Positions 54,695 through 63,952 of a DNA stretch of 64,000 nucleotides are shown piece after piece. Source of the stretch: Virgibacillus dokdonensis (GTDB lineage: Bacteria; Bacillota; Bacilli; Bacillales; Amphibacillaceae). The stretch spans positions 55,971-119,970 of the forward strand of contig NZ_LT745762.1 of assembly GCF_900166595.1 (NCBI RefSeq), written 5' to 3'. The notes under the pieces are model-generated. The model was not told the DNA's origin. It did no database searches and was given only the letters and a program-made list of their open reading frames with translations. Each line of letters begins with the position of its first letter. Positions within the stretch are counted from its first letter, which is position 1. The position numbers and the translations under genes were made by a program.

Positions 54695-55366
54695 TTAACT
54701 AGAATTCTTTGCTAACTCTGATTTCCGCCATTTTTCTATTCGACTTCTCACCCAATCAATATGATCGCATCGAATATTATATTTATCTGCTTCCATTAAC
54801 GCCTGACAAGTATAACCAGAGCTAGTAATAAACCTTGCCAATACACAATTATAATTCCTCTTTGCTGAGTTAAGTTCTCTCATTTCTCTTACAGTAATTT
54901 GATTATTAGATAATAAATAATGTTTGATTTGAACTGCTTCATTAGCTTGATGGTGGCGATTGTAAATAATTAAATCAACGCCACCATCTGCTCCATTAGC
55001 TGTTTGCCTTGGCTTATATCCTCGTGCCTTAAAATATAAATAACAAATTCGTTCAAACTCTCGCCAAGAAAGTTCTTCTAATGGAGATTCTATTATTTCC
55101 TTATCGCTTCTTAACTGATGAAAGACTTTTTTGCTTTTATGCCCTTTGGAATTATTTTTACGCGAAGAACTTACCCGTTTTTTGCCCTTCCCTTTTACCG
55201 GCAGTACTTTATACATGATTCCATTAATGATAGGGGTGGCGATTAATATTCCCAGAAAACTATACATATTTGTACCATGAAAAACATTCCAATACAGATA
55301 TAAGCTTATCATTAAGAAGAGTCCTGAAATAACATTAGCCAATGATTTTCTAACTTGCTTATTCAT
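54695..55366 (-). CDS. Membrane-anchored Mrr-family restriction endonuclease
   Basis: A 223-residue protein. Two membrane helices (about 8-26 and 35-53) are followed by a basic linker (KGKGKKRVSSSRKNN) and an Mrr_cat PD-(D/E)XK domain: LEELSWREFERICYLYFKARGY, GADGGVDLIIYN (Asp), AVQIKHY (QxK), VREMRELNSAKRNYNCVLARFITSSGY. It presumably cuts modified or foreign DNA at the membrane. An IS256 element is inserted right at the start codon. The ATG is preserved by the target duplication, but the native upstream DNA is now 1.6 kb away. The gene is therefore probably silent unless a promoter in the element reads into it. Confidence 0.85.
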   Translation of the reverse strand: MNKQVRKSLANVISGLFLMISLYLYWNVFHGTNMYSFLGILIATPIINGIMYKVLPVKGKGKKRVSSSRKNNSKGHKSKKVFHQLRSDKEIIESPLEELSWREFERICYLYFKARGYKPRQTANGADGGVDLIIYNRHHQANEAVQIKHYLLSNNQITVREMRELNSAKRNYNCVLARFITSSGYTCQALMEADKYNIRCDHIDWVRSRIEKWRKSELAKNSS

Positions 55367-55368
55367 GT

Positions 55369-56961
55369 GGGTGTGTCAATAATTTTGTGTAAATCCCCTT
55401 TTGTAGATGTTAACTCTGAATAAATAATCAGGAAATCTCTATAGCCACAGCGTTAGCTGCTTGTCCTTGACCTTGTGCCTCTTCTTTGTGATTCGCTGTG
55501 TTGGGCATAGGGGACCCTGCCAGCGAGAGTATAGAAGAGTACGGTCGTGGTACCATAAAAAAGCGGGTGGAGCCTTATGTGGCTATATTTTCTGCACCCG
55601 CCAGTAGATATACACCACGACCGTAAACAAGGTCAAGGATGGCGGGTTCTAAGTCCCATTTTCCAGAGATTCGAACAAGGCAACTAATTCAGATTTTGCC
55701 TGATCAAAGCCTCGATGGCAGCGCATGCTGAATTTATGATTATACTCTAGAAATCGCGTGACAAGAAAACGTTCTAAAGCCTCCTTGTTTGGAAACTGCT
55801 CTTTTCGTTTGACGTATCTCTTTATTTCTTTATTGAAGGCTTCAATTAAATTTGTCGAATAGATACTCCGTCGAATAGAGGCAGGGAACTCATAAAATGT
55901 TAATAATTGTTCATTTTTTACAACTGCGTCAATGACACGTGGATATGTCTTTTCCCATTTGCTTTGAAACTGTTCTAACGCTTGTAGGGCTTCTTTTTTG
56001 TCTATGGCATGATAAACCGTTTTAAAGTCACTAAGTATCTCTGCACGGTCTTTGACACGAACCTTCTTAGCAATATTGCGGGCAACATGGACACAGCACA
56101 CCTGATGCTTTGCTTTAGGATAGACACGGTGAATAGCATCTGTCATGCCAGTTAGACCGTCTGAGATGAAGAGCAGAACGTCTGCAACACCACGCTGATA
56201 TAGTTCCTGCATCAATTCTTCCCATACGTGTGCGGATTCTGTTGGTGCAATAGTAAAGTCTAATACTTCTTTTATGCCGTCTTCCGTGATCCCAATTGCA
56301 ATATATACAGACTCTTTCTCTACCGTGTTACGACGGATAGGGATTTGAGTAGCATCTAAGTAAATGCATGCGTAACGGTTTTCTAATTTACGTTCATGAA
56401 ATGCTTGTACATCTTCTGCTACCAATTTTGTTAAGTTAGATACGGTCTGTTTGGTGTAATGATGTCCGTACATTCGTTCGATTAGATGTGCGATTTCATC
56501 TGTTGTGATTCCCTTTTCATAAAGGTGAATAACAAACTGTTCCAGCGTGTCATTAGAACGCTTATATGGAGCCACTGTTTGTTGTTGAAATTCTCCGTTC
56601 CTATCCCTTGGTATACGAAGTTGTAGCTCACCGTACTCCGTCTTAAAAGTACGGTCATAAAACCCATTACGAGAGTTACCTGAATGAACTCCCTTGCGTT
56701 CATACGGTTCGTAATCCAGAAATACAGTTAATTCATGCTTTAGTAATTGGTTAATAGCTTCTTCTAGATGACGGCGAAAAACTTCTTCAATATCTTGTTT
56801 TTTTGCTAGTGCTTCAATTAAATCTGTAGTAAGATGGTTCATAGGGAAGACCTCTTTTCTGTGAATTTTGTGTGCTAACTTTATTCTACAAAAAGGGTCT
56901 TCCTTTTTCTATGAACTTGTTTAATTGGTATTTCTATTTACACAAAATATTTTACACTCTC
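55369..56961 (-). mobile_element. IS256-family insertion sequence
   Basis: A 1593-bp element. The ends share a terminal repeat of about 26 bp that includes ATTTTGTGTAAAT, with several mismatches in the outer part. An 8-bp target duplication ATTCATGT lies at 55361-55368 and 56962-56969, as expected for IS256. The duplication includes the ATG of the Mrr gene at 54695 (minus strand). Confidence 0.92.
55649..56842 (-). CDS. IS256-family (mutator-type) transposase
   Basis: A 397-residue DDE transposase. N-terminus: KHELTVFLDYEPYERKGVHSGNS-type mutator segment, then LRIPRDRNGEFQQQTV. Catalytic Asp in YIYLDATQ-like ACIYLDATQIPIRR (about 166), Asp in LLFISDGLTGM (about 232), and Glu in STNLIEAFNKEIKR (about 336), the usual IS256 DDE spacing. 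There is no internal stop and it is expected to be active. Confidence 0.95.
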   Translation of the reverse strand: MNHLTTDLIEALAKKQDIEEVFRRHLEEAINQLLKHELTVFLDYEPYERKGVHSGNSRNGFYDRTFKTEYGELQLRIPRDRNGEFQQQTVAPYKRSNDTLEQFVIHLYEKGITTDEIAHLIERMYGHHYTKQTVSNLTKLVAEDVQAFHERKLENRYACIYLDATQIPIRRNTVEKESVYIAIGITEDGIKEVLDFTIAPTESAHVWEELMQELYQRGVADVLLFISDGLTGMTDAIHRVYPKAKHQVCCVHVARNIAKKVRVKDRAEILSDFKTVYHAIDKKEALQALEQFQSKWEKTYPRVIDAVVKNEQLLTFYEFPASIRRSIYSTNLIEAFNKEIKRYVKRKEQFPNKEALERFLVTRFLEYNHKFSMRCHRGFDQAKSELVALFESLENGT

Positions 56962-56969
56962 ATTCATGT

Positions 56970-57294
56970 TGAACACATCCTACATCTAAAATATAATGCT
57001 TGCATCATTTCTATATATTACCATTATTTAGCATAGGATGTGTATAAAAGATGGATGAACTACACTGAACATTTCCGTTAATTCGTGACTAAATCATTTC
57101 ATTGTCTTTGTAATTGGTTTAAAAACCATAATACTTCTTCACTTTTTGTTATGGAGCAATTTAAGTGCAATATATTACCTTTTCCAATTGTTAATCTTGG
57201 GTATCTTTGTTAAAACGAAGAGGTAAATCTTTGAATATATACCAAAGGTAATATAGTGATAAAAAGCTTTCAGAGAAAAAAATACCTTCTTTAC
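56970..57294. other. 325-base native upstream region of the Mrr gene
   Basis: No gene is seen. Without the IS256 this stretch would sit directly before the Mrr start. On the minus strand an AGGATG-type ribosome site lies about seven bases before the displaced copy of the ATG. Confidence 0.5.
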
Positions 57295-57846
57295 TTATAA
57301 GTACTCCATCTGCCCTACTCCTAAATATGTATTGAGATAAGCCAAAATAGAATCCCTTTTCTTTATGTTATTCTTTTTCATTAACGATGCTTTTAGTTTT
57401 TCTGAAATATTCTCCTCCAGCAATAAACTAAAGCTCATTTTTTTGCAAATTGAACAACCTTCATAGTTACTAAATGCCTTACAAACGGCTTTTATATTAT
57501 CAATATTTACAGAAAAAGATCCACTTCCCTCTTTATCGCTTTCAACTTTTTCAAGCGAAGCTGTCTTTATTTCTTCTAACATTTCTATAAAAAGATCATG
57601 CGGATAAGAAGTTCCCGTTATATCCAAGGACTTTTTATCATCTAAGTAAAGCACTCCATCTTTCAACTTTACTGATGCCGTATTATTTAATTGTTCCCAT
57701 GAAAAGATCCCTTTCCCTCGACCAATTAGTCTCCAGTAAGCCCCCTTATGGGTAAAACACACTCCACTCTTCTTAGGAAAACAACTTAAAAATGCAATTA
57801 CACGAACATCAGCAGGCAAATCGAACTTTTTATGGATATGGTTCAT
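57295..57846 (-). CDS. Uncharacterised 183-residue protein
   Basis: I do not recognise a named family. Residues 10-80 look like a small beta-rich PH-like domain (VRVIAFLSCFPKKSG, VCFTHKGAYWRLIGRGKGIFSW, VKLKDGVLYLDDKK). The C-terminal part is helical, with a CSICKK pair of Cys. Upstream on the same strand a short coherent stretch in another frame (VNVEDVIANYQQADLFYHY, IPDKHY) ends just over the start of this frame. The true protein may be longer and frameshifted. It sits immediately after the PLD-helicase gene and may belong to the same defence transcript. Confidence 0.45.
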   Translation of the reverse strand: MNHIHKKFDLPADVRVIAFLSCFPKKSGVCFTHKGAYWRLIGRGKGIFSWEQLNNTASVKLKDGVLYLDDKKSLDITGTSYPHDLFIEMLEEIKTASLEKVESDKEGSGSFSVNIDNIKAVCKAFSNYEGCSICKKMSFSLLLEENISEKLKASLMKKNNIKKRDSILAYLNTYLGVGQMEYL

Positions 57847-57974
57847 AATGCTTGTCCGGAATATAATGATAGAATAGATCAGCTTGCTGATAATTTGCGA
57901 TTACATCTTCTACATTAACTTGTGCTCCCCTCCAAACCGCCTCTCCCCATTATTCCTGTTAAATTTTAATTTCC

Positions 57975-60872
57975 CTATGTATCCCCATGTATGATATAAC
58001 GATACAGCTTATGGTCCATAGCTTTATCTAAAATCATATCCATATGGACAACCGGAATTTGTTTTCCATTTTTATCTATCATGGTGTCCTGCTTAACAGT
58101 CTCTTTGTCAGGGAGTGTTCTACCTACGTAGTAAAAGCCCCTACCCTCATCATCATCTTTTTTAATAAACAGGTGCATATCCATATTTGTTTCTTCTGCA
58201 TGGAGAATCTTTTTCACTTCTTTTGATGCCAAGGTTCTTTTGTTACGAGTATACCACTTCAATACCTTTGGACTTATAAATTCATCCCCATAATTAACGT
58301 TGGCTTCTACTGCATGATTTTTGTGATATGTCACGAAAATGGGACATGTGTCGTACTTTGGTTTATACCCATAAACCGTTGCACTCTCATCATTCTTCCA
58401 ATTCAGTAACTTACATGCATCTCTTCTCGTATATTTTTCATACCTGGTAAAAGGTTCGCCTGGATTATATTTTTTATTTCGTTCTAAACCACTCTTAACC
58501 ACATCTTTGACTAAATCTTTAAATACAGAGTTAGTCTGTAAACTTTGGTTTATATCATCATTAAATGAATAAGTGCAGCCGTTGTTAAGCTCAATAATCG
58601 GTTTGCTTCCATACTTCTTTTGATCTGTTTGCGTAAAAAAGGATAAATCAAAAACGCGTTCCACAGACTCTCTAGTCTGATTATCAACTATACAACCGGC
58701 TCCTTTTAATTCCTTCTCAAAATCCTTGAGAGAAACAGTCCCTTGCTCTAATAACAGCTTAAGCAATATAAGCTCATGCTTTCGTTTCCCATCTAACACT
58801 TCCAGAGATAACATAGTTACAACAGCGTTTTCATATGCACTTATAGTAGAAATATTTTCTTTCATTTTTAACAAAAACGCATAATGATTTTTAAATTTCC
58901 TTGCAATGACTACAGGATCGAGGGAATGATTTATAATAAAATCAAATAAAAATGGCGTTCTACCAATTCGGTTTTTCAGTTCCGCGAATGCTTCTTTGAA
59001 TACTTTCATTGCTGTTAAATTGCTAGCATTAATGGACTTAAATATCTGTTTCTTAGCAATCTCTTCAAAGTTAACCGTTGAAACGCCCTTAATATAACTT
59101 GATTCTGTTGCTTTCCTACGTATATTATCCTTATTTTGCGACCTATCTCCTGAAAGAGCTATTGGTATCAGGTAATTATTTTTATAGTTACCAATGAAAT
59201 CAATGACAGTCACAAACTCCTTAGATTGATGCTTGCGAAGGCCACGCCCTAATTGCTGTATGAAAATAATACTTGATTGTGTTTGCCTTAACATGACAAC
59301 TTGATTAACACTCGGAATATCAATACCTTCATTAAAAATATCAACTGTTATAATGTAATCCAAAGAACCATTTTCGAGGCGATTCACTTGATACATGCGT
59401 TCTTCCTGCGAGTGATCTCCCGTTAAAGCAACAGTTCGGAAACCTCTTTGATTTAGAGCATCTGATAATTTTGCGGCTTCCTCTTTTCGACTACAGAACA
59501 TCAACCCTTTTACTGAACTACCTGAGTGCCCATAGTAGTGTAGCTTATCAAGAATATGTTCTACCCTTTCATCTGTGACGAGTTTTGATAGAATTGCTGT
59601 ATCGTCAATTACCTCTCCATTGTACTCCAAATCTGTAACACCAAAATAATGAAACGGGCAAAGCATATCTTCTTCTAATGCTTCTTGCAACCGAATCTCA
59701 TAGGCAATATTATAATCAAACAACTCATATATGTTAAAGTCATCCGTACGCTCAGGTGTTGCTGTCATCCCCAATAAGAATGCAGGTTGAAAATAATCCA
59801 ATACTTTTAAATAAGAATCCGCACCTGCTTTATGAACCTCATCAATTAAAATATAATCAAACTCCTGACAATCAAATTGCTTCAAGGTTTCCGGTTTAGA
59901 AATCGTTTGTATCGTTGTGAATAAATACTTTGCATCCATTTGTTTATGCGAGCCAGACAGAATTCCAAAGTCCTTGCTAAGACCTCCCATCACTCGTTGA
60001 AAATCTGATTTAGCTTTATGTAAAATTTGCTCTCTATGTACGACAAATAACATTCGTTTTGGGGCAACACGACGTACATCGAACGCAGCCAGGTAAGTTT
60101 TCCCTGTTCCTGTTGCTGATATGACAAGCCCTTTATCATGTCCTTCATCTCTTACCCGTTTTATTTCTGCCAATGCCGCGGTCTGCATTTTATTCGGTTT
60201 TATATTTGTCGCGGTTTTTAAAGGATTATCCTCATAATCTACGGGAAGTTCTACTACTTTACCAGCAGCTTGATATGCAACAGGTGTATATACCTCTTCA
60301 TAAGATTTAATCCATTCATTGGTTAAAGGAGTTGCACTATTCCAAACATCCTCAAATTGATTTTTAAAGTGATTAATTATTTCTCCATCTAAATAAGATG
60401 TAAGCTTAACATTCCACTCATAATTCACCTTCAACGCTTGAGCAGTAAGATTTGAACTTCCAACAATCAAAGAGAAATACTTATCATGCTCAAATATATA
60501 ACCCTTAGAATGAAATCCTTCTTTATCGGTTAATCTTACTTCTACGTTCGTTATTTTCATTAATTCCTTAAAAATTTTCGGTTGATTAAAATTCAAAAAT
60601 GTAGATGTTAAAATTCGACCGTGAATTCCTTTTCTTTTCATATCTAAAAGATGAGATTTTAGCGTTGCCAAGCCACTTTCCGTAATAAAAGCAACGGAGA
60701 AAATAAATGAATGACAACTGTTCATCTCCTCGATTATGGAGGACAATACATCTTCATTTTTCTGTGTATTATTCACTAATAACTTTGGTTTATATGTATC
60801 TATTTTTCCATAATTTCGATCTATGAATCCCTTATACAAGGAATCTTCTAAATTTCTAAGAAAGTTTTCCAT
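57975..60872 (-). CDS. PLD-nuclease/helicase fusion with DUF3427
   Basis: A 965-residue multidomain protein. Residues 20-190 are a phospholipase-D-type nuclease with HSKGYIFEHD (HxK...D) and VGSSNLTAQAL. The SF2 helicase core has ISATGTGKTYLAAFD (Walker A, about 255), ILIDEVHKAGADSYL (DEVH), LLGMTATPERTDDF and QQLGRGLRKHQ (VI). The C-terminal 280 residues are DUF3427 (GEPFTRYEKYTRRDACKLLN, YKPKYDTCPIFVTYHK). The ATG at 60872 follows GGTGG; an upstream TTG at 60887 has no ribosome site. It lies 29 bases after a NUDIX gene. Such helicases are common in defence islands, but their trigger and target are not established. Confidence 0.88.
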   Translation of the reverse strand: MENFLRNLEDSLYKGFIDRNYGKIDTYKPKLLVNNTQKNEDVLSSIIEEMNSCHSFIFSVAFITESGLATLKSHLLDMKRKGIHGRILTSTFLNFNQPKIFKELMKITNVEVRLTDKEGFHSKGYIFEHDKYFSLIVGSSNLTAQALKVNYEWNVKLTSYLDGEIINHFKNQFEDVWNSATPLTNEWIKSYEEVYTPVAYQAAGKVVELPVDYEDNPLKTATNIKPNKMQTAALAEIKRVRDEGHDKGLVISATGTGKTYLAAFDVRRVAPKRMLFVVHREQILHKAKSDFQRVMGGLSKDFGILSGSHKQMDAKYLFTTIQTISKPETLKQFDCQEFDYILIDEVHKAGADSYLKVLDYFQPAFLLGMTATPERTDDFNIYELFDYNIAYEIRLQEALEEDMLCPFHYFGVTDLEYNGEVIDDTAILSKLVTDERVEHILDKLHYYGHSGSSVKGLMFCSRKEEAAKLSDALNQRGFRTVALTGDHSQEERMYQVNRLENGSLDYIITVDIFNEGIDIPSVNQVVMLRQTQSSIIFIQQLGRGLRKHQSKEFVTVIDFIGNYKNNYLIPIALSGDRSQNKDNIRRKATESSYIKGVSTVNFEEIAKKQIFKSINASNLTAMKVFKEAFAELKNRIGRTPFLFDFIINHSLDPVVIARKFKNHYAFLLKMKENISTISAYENAVVTMLSLEVLDGKRKHELILLKLLLEQGTVSLKDFEKELKGAGCIVDNQTRESVERVFDLSFFTQTDQKKYGSKPIIELNNGCTYSFNDDINQSLQTNSVFKDLVKDVVKSGLERNKKYNPGEPFTRYEKYTRRDACKLLNWKNDESATVYGYKPKYDTCPIFVTYHKNHAVEANVNYGDEFISPKVLKWYTRNKRTLASKEVKKILHAEETNMDMHLFIKKDDDEGRGFYYVGRTLPDKETVKQDTMIDKNGKQIPVVHMDMILDKAMDHKLYRYIIHGDT

Positions 60873-60901
60873 CTTACCACCAACCAAACGAAATGATTAC
60901 T

Positions 60902-61300
60902 TTAGATAACTGATTCATTCACCAATTTTTCGACTGCCGGAATATCTGCTGGTGCCCAATCTAACATATGCAGTTCTTGTTTTGGTAACCATTTTATTGT
61001 TTTATGTTCAGTTAAAACTGGCTCACTTCCTATAAGCGTACAATAAAACGTAGTCAAGTGTACAATCCCAAATTCGTATTCGTACACCGTGTGATCCAGC
61101 TGACTACCAACTTTAATATTGCATTGCATTTCCTCTGCAATTTCTCGTTTTAAGGCATCTTTTGGCGTCTCACTGTTTTCTATCTTACCTCCAGGAAACT
61201 CCCATTTGTAAGCCAACGTTTTTGTTGCTCCTCTCTGAGCACATAGAACTTTATTATCATTAATGATGACTGCTCCAACGACATAAATGTTTTTTTTCAA
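60902..61300 (-). CDS. NUDIX hydrolase (MutT-like)
   Basis: A 132-residue hydrolase with the Nudix box GGKIENSETPKDALKREIAE-EM (about 36-57); the position usually Gly after EE-x is Gln. The core is VVGAVIINDNKVLCAQRG and YKWEFPGG, typical of 8-oxo-dGTP diphosphatases. It directly precedes the PLD-helicase gene, a pairing that I regard as functional. It could clean up a modified nucleotide or make/destroy a signal, but nothing in the sequence tells which. Confidence 0.88.
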   Translation of the reverse strand: MKKNIYVVGAVIINDNKVLCAQRGATKTLAYKWEFPGGKIENSETPKDALKREIAEEMQCNIKVGSQLDHTVYEYEFGIVHLTTFYCTLIGSEPVLTEHKTIKWLPKQELHMLDWAPADIPAVEKLVNESVI

Positions 61301-61540
61301 CGAATACCTCTCCTATTTGCTATTGTTAGTATCTATTATACTAGAATAACGATCCTTTAAAAGAACTTCAGGTTACGAATACTAGTCAATTTTAGCGAGA
61401 GTCCCTGAAACGATAATCTAAACTGTACTTTTAGGATATATTCCCTTGTCTCAAACAGAAAAAATCAGCTTTCCTTGGACTTACTTATGAGTTTTTTCCA
61501 TGTTAACATTGCCTAAATTGACTGCTTTCTCATGTTTGGG

Positions 61541-62050
61541 TTAGAATAGACCTTCCAATTGTGTTATCAATCTTTCCCAATTTGATGCATCAAACCATTC
61601 AATTTCTTCGGTATGATACCGACCTAATTTTACAGTTATGGGGTTGGATATTTCCTTATGGTATATCCGCCATTCCAAACAGTTGGTATATACAACGGTG
61701 TTAAATTTTTTAATATGCTCTTTCAATTGTTCTTGCTCATCAATCGTTTCGCCTAAACCATTTTTAAATGGCAAATATTTAACTTCTACAGTAGCGCAAG
61801 GATCTGGCTTATCTTTATGTAAGATGAGCAAATCAGGAAATCCAGCTCCACTAATGTAACGAGGATAATCATCGCCGCTCCATTTTCTTCTACTGGATAC
61901 ATTTATTACATTGTATTCCTCGGAAAGTGTTCCTCGTATCAACAACTCCACTATAAAATAAAGCCCTACTTCTACACTGTTTCTTGCGTTTATAAGCTCC
62001 ACCTCCGATTGATACTTTGCAAAATCAACTTCATATCTAACTTTCGTCAT
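61541..62050 (-). CDS. PD-(D/E)XK-type restriction-like protein
   Basis: A 169-residue protein with a probable nuclease site: YISGAGFPDLLILHKDKPDP (Asp) and CATVEVKYLP (ExK) at about residues 70-105, plus QLKEHIKKFNTVVYTNCLEWRIY, the usual tail of type I/III restriction-like nuclease folds. A strong ribosome site (AGGAGG) is present. It stands apart in the defence island, with no methylase partner nearby. It could be a stand-alone effector or a solitary nuclease. Confidence 0.65.
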   Translation of the reverse strand: MTKVRYEVDFAKYQSEVELINARNSVEVGLYFIVELLIRGTLSEEYNVINVSSRRKWSGDDYPRYISGAGFPDLLILHKDKPDPCATVEVKYLPFKNGLGETIDEQEQLKEHIKKFNTVVYTNCLEWRIYHKEISNPITVKLGRYHTEEIEWFDASNWERLITQLEGLF

Positions 62051-62217
62051 ATGCTTTTCCTCCTAAAGTCTTTGATACAAAAATATTGTAGTTGGTAGTT
62101 ACCTGTTAGCTGCATAGTCAGCGTGTGTGTAAATGGGGCTTTTATGATATTAAAAACACCTTCAGTAACTTGGAACTTATACGCTTTATTTTTTAACAAA
62201 CCCATTTAAAAAAATCA

Positions 62218-62517
62218 TTACAACTGAATACTTTCATAAGCAATATTACGTTTAACGTTCATGCTTGATATCCTTAAAGCATTCATTTCAAGGCGTTCTA
62301 CTAGTGCTCTGTTTGCCTTACCGTCAAATTGTTGAGCTAAAACATCTTTCACTTGGGAATGCTTTTCATAAAGTGACTCATCATAAAAACAATCATCAAA
62401 GGATGTTCTAAATTCCTTTGCTTTTTTTTGCAAAACATCTCTTATGTGTGTTCTCAATGCTTCCTTTTGCTTTCGTCTAATTAAGTAATTTTCCCACCAT
62501 TCTTCCCATTCTTTCAA
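62218..62517 (-). CDS. Small helical protein after the lipase-like gene
   Basis: 99 residues, highly charged and helical (KEWEEWWENYLIRRKQKEAL, HIRDVLQKKAKEFRTSFDD). The TTG start at 62517 is chosen because AAAGGAG lies eight bases upstream. It begins 13 bases after the stop of the lipase-like gene and overlaps its tail region in expression signals, so the two were one operon. It is possibly a chaperone or immunity partner of a secreted lipase (inference). No family is recognised. Confidence 0.5.
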   Translation of the reverse strand: MKEWEEWWENYLIRRKQKEALRTHIRDVLQKKAKEFRTSFDDCFYDESLYEKHSQVKDVLAQQFDGKANRALVERLEMNALRISSMNVKRNIAYESIQL

Positions 62518-62530
62518 GCTGCTCACTCCT

Positions 62531-63952
62531 TTAGTTTTTAATCCCAAACCATTGGGCAAGAATTTGGTCTATACGTTCAAAATCTCGAGCCATCTTTTCC
62601 ATATGATGGGCTATTTCCCCTGTGTCCTTTTGCAGGTCTTTTAAAGTAGCCAATAAATCCTCAAATTCATCCAAATCAAGCAACATGGGAATGCCGTCTT
62701 CCATCTTTACTATTTCGTGAAGCGCATCCTCTACATCTGCAATGGTTAATTTATCATAAGCCCCTAATCCTGCTGTTCCTATAAATGTATTTTTTATTTC
62801 GCTCATATCTGCAAAATAATGATCTAAAAATTTTATGAGTGCTTTTCTTGTTATAGCTAGATGTTCTTCACTATTTTTCAGATCCGTAGCTAGTGCATTC
62901 ATTAGTGCAGATTGTATGACAATCGAAAAATCCTCAACACCGTTATTTTTTAATTCAAGTGGAGATTTGGTTATACCACCCATAGAAAGCGATCCCTGTA
63001 TGATTTCAACGAATAAATAATCGGAATTAAAATACCCGTCTTTATTGTATAAATCTTTTTCCAAATAATTCTTTATCCCATGAGTAGCAAGTCCAACGCC
63101 CTTTGTTTCGACAGGGTCCTTCATATAATATACAGAACCAACGGAATGCTTATAAAAAGTGCCGACGACGTCGTTAGGATACGTATAGGAGATAATATTA
63201 TCTTTAAACTCGCCATTTAAAGCACGTTCCTGGTCTTCTTTGGATAATAAATGAAACACATCTGCTGCGGCAAAAGTAACCGCATTGGCATCATGTTTCA
63301 CAGCATAATATTGAGCCAGACCTCCGCCAAGAGAATGGCCTGGCCTGTAAAAACGATGTTGTCCGATCCGTGTTTCTTTACGTATTTTTCTACCACTTGT
63401 TCAGCTACTGTAAATTGATTTTTGGTGTCATATGTGAGGGTTTTATCTTTGGAGTCAAACTTAGCTTTACCAGTTAATAAAGCAGCATCTTGAGGGTGTT
63501 CCTAAATAAGGTGTTTTTCTATAATCTTTTTTGGTATAATCGGAATCACCAAGAACAATTCCTTGGATGTCTTCTTCCACATCTTTTAGGGTTTCAGAAT
63601 AGTCTACATCTTTTTGGTTATAAACAATATACCCATTTTTCAATTCTGCTCCACCCCCGGCACCAGCCAACCTAGCATCTTGAGAGGGTGTCCCTAAGTA
63701 TTTTTCTTTCACTTTGGTTGTGGTTGTTTTAGGAAGTTCCGTTCCCCTAAAACTGATAACGATTTCATCTGTATCATCGTTTTGGAGCACATATCCATGT
63801 AAACCTGTATCGGAGTCTTTAATAGTTTCGATGTTTTCCCAAACTTGTATATGATAATCTGTTTCAATGAAAATCTTTCTTGGAATCTGTTTATAAGATT
63901 GCCTAGAAATTGTAGAAGCGGTGAGGTCTGTTATATTGTTATAATTTACCAA
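62531..63952 (-). pseudogene. Lipase-like alpha/beta hydrolase gene with two frameshifts
   Basis: The first part (TTG 63952 with GGAGGG; stops at 63467) reads VWENIETIKDSDTGLHGYVL and DEIVISFRGTELP, a class-3-lipase-type start. At the second YLGTPS motif two bases (TC of CTCTC) are missing and translation ends. The middle continues in the next frame (VAEQVVEKYVKKHGSDNIVF-TG). A 5-base tandem duplication (GGCCAGGCCA) then shifts the frame again, into GHSLGGGLAQYYAVKHDANAV, the nucleophile elbow, which stays open to 62531. The two changes sum to plus three bases. The C-terminus is a helical domain. It is possibly a type VII secretion effector (context only). Confidence 0.8.
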
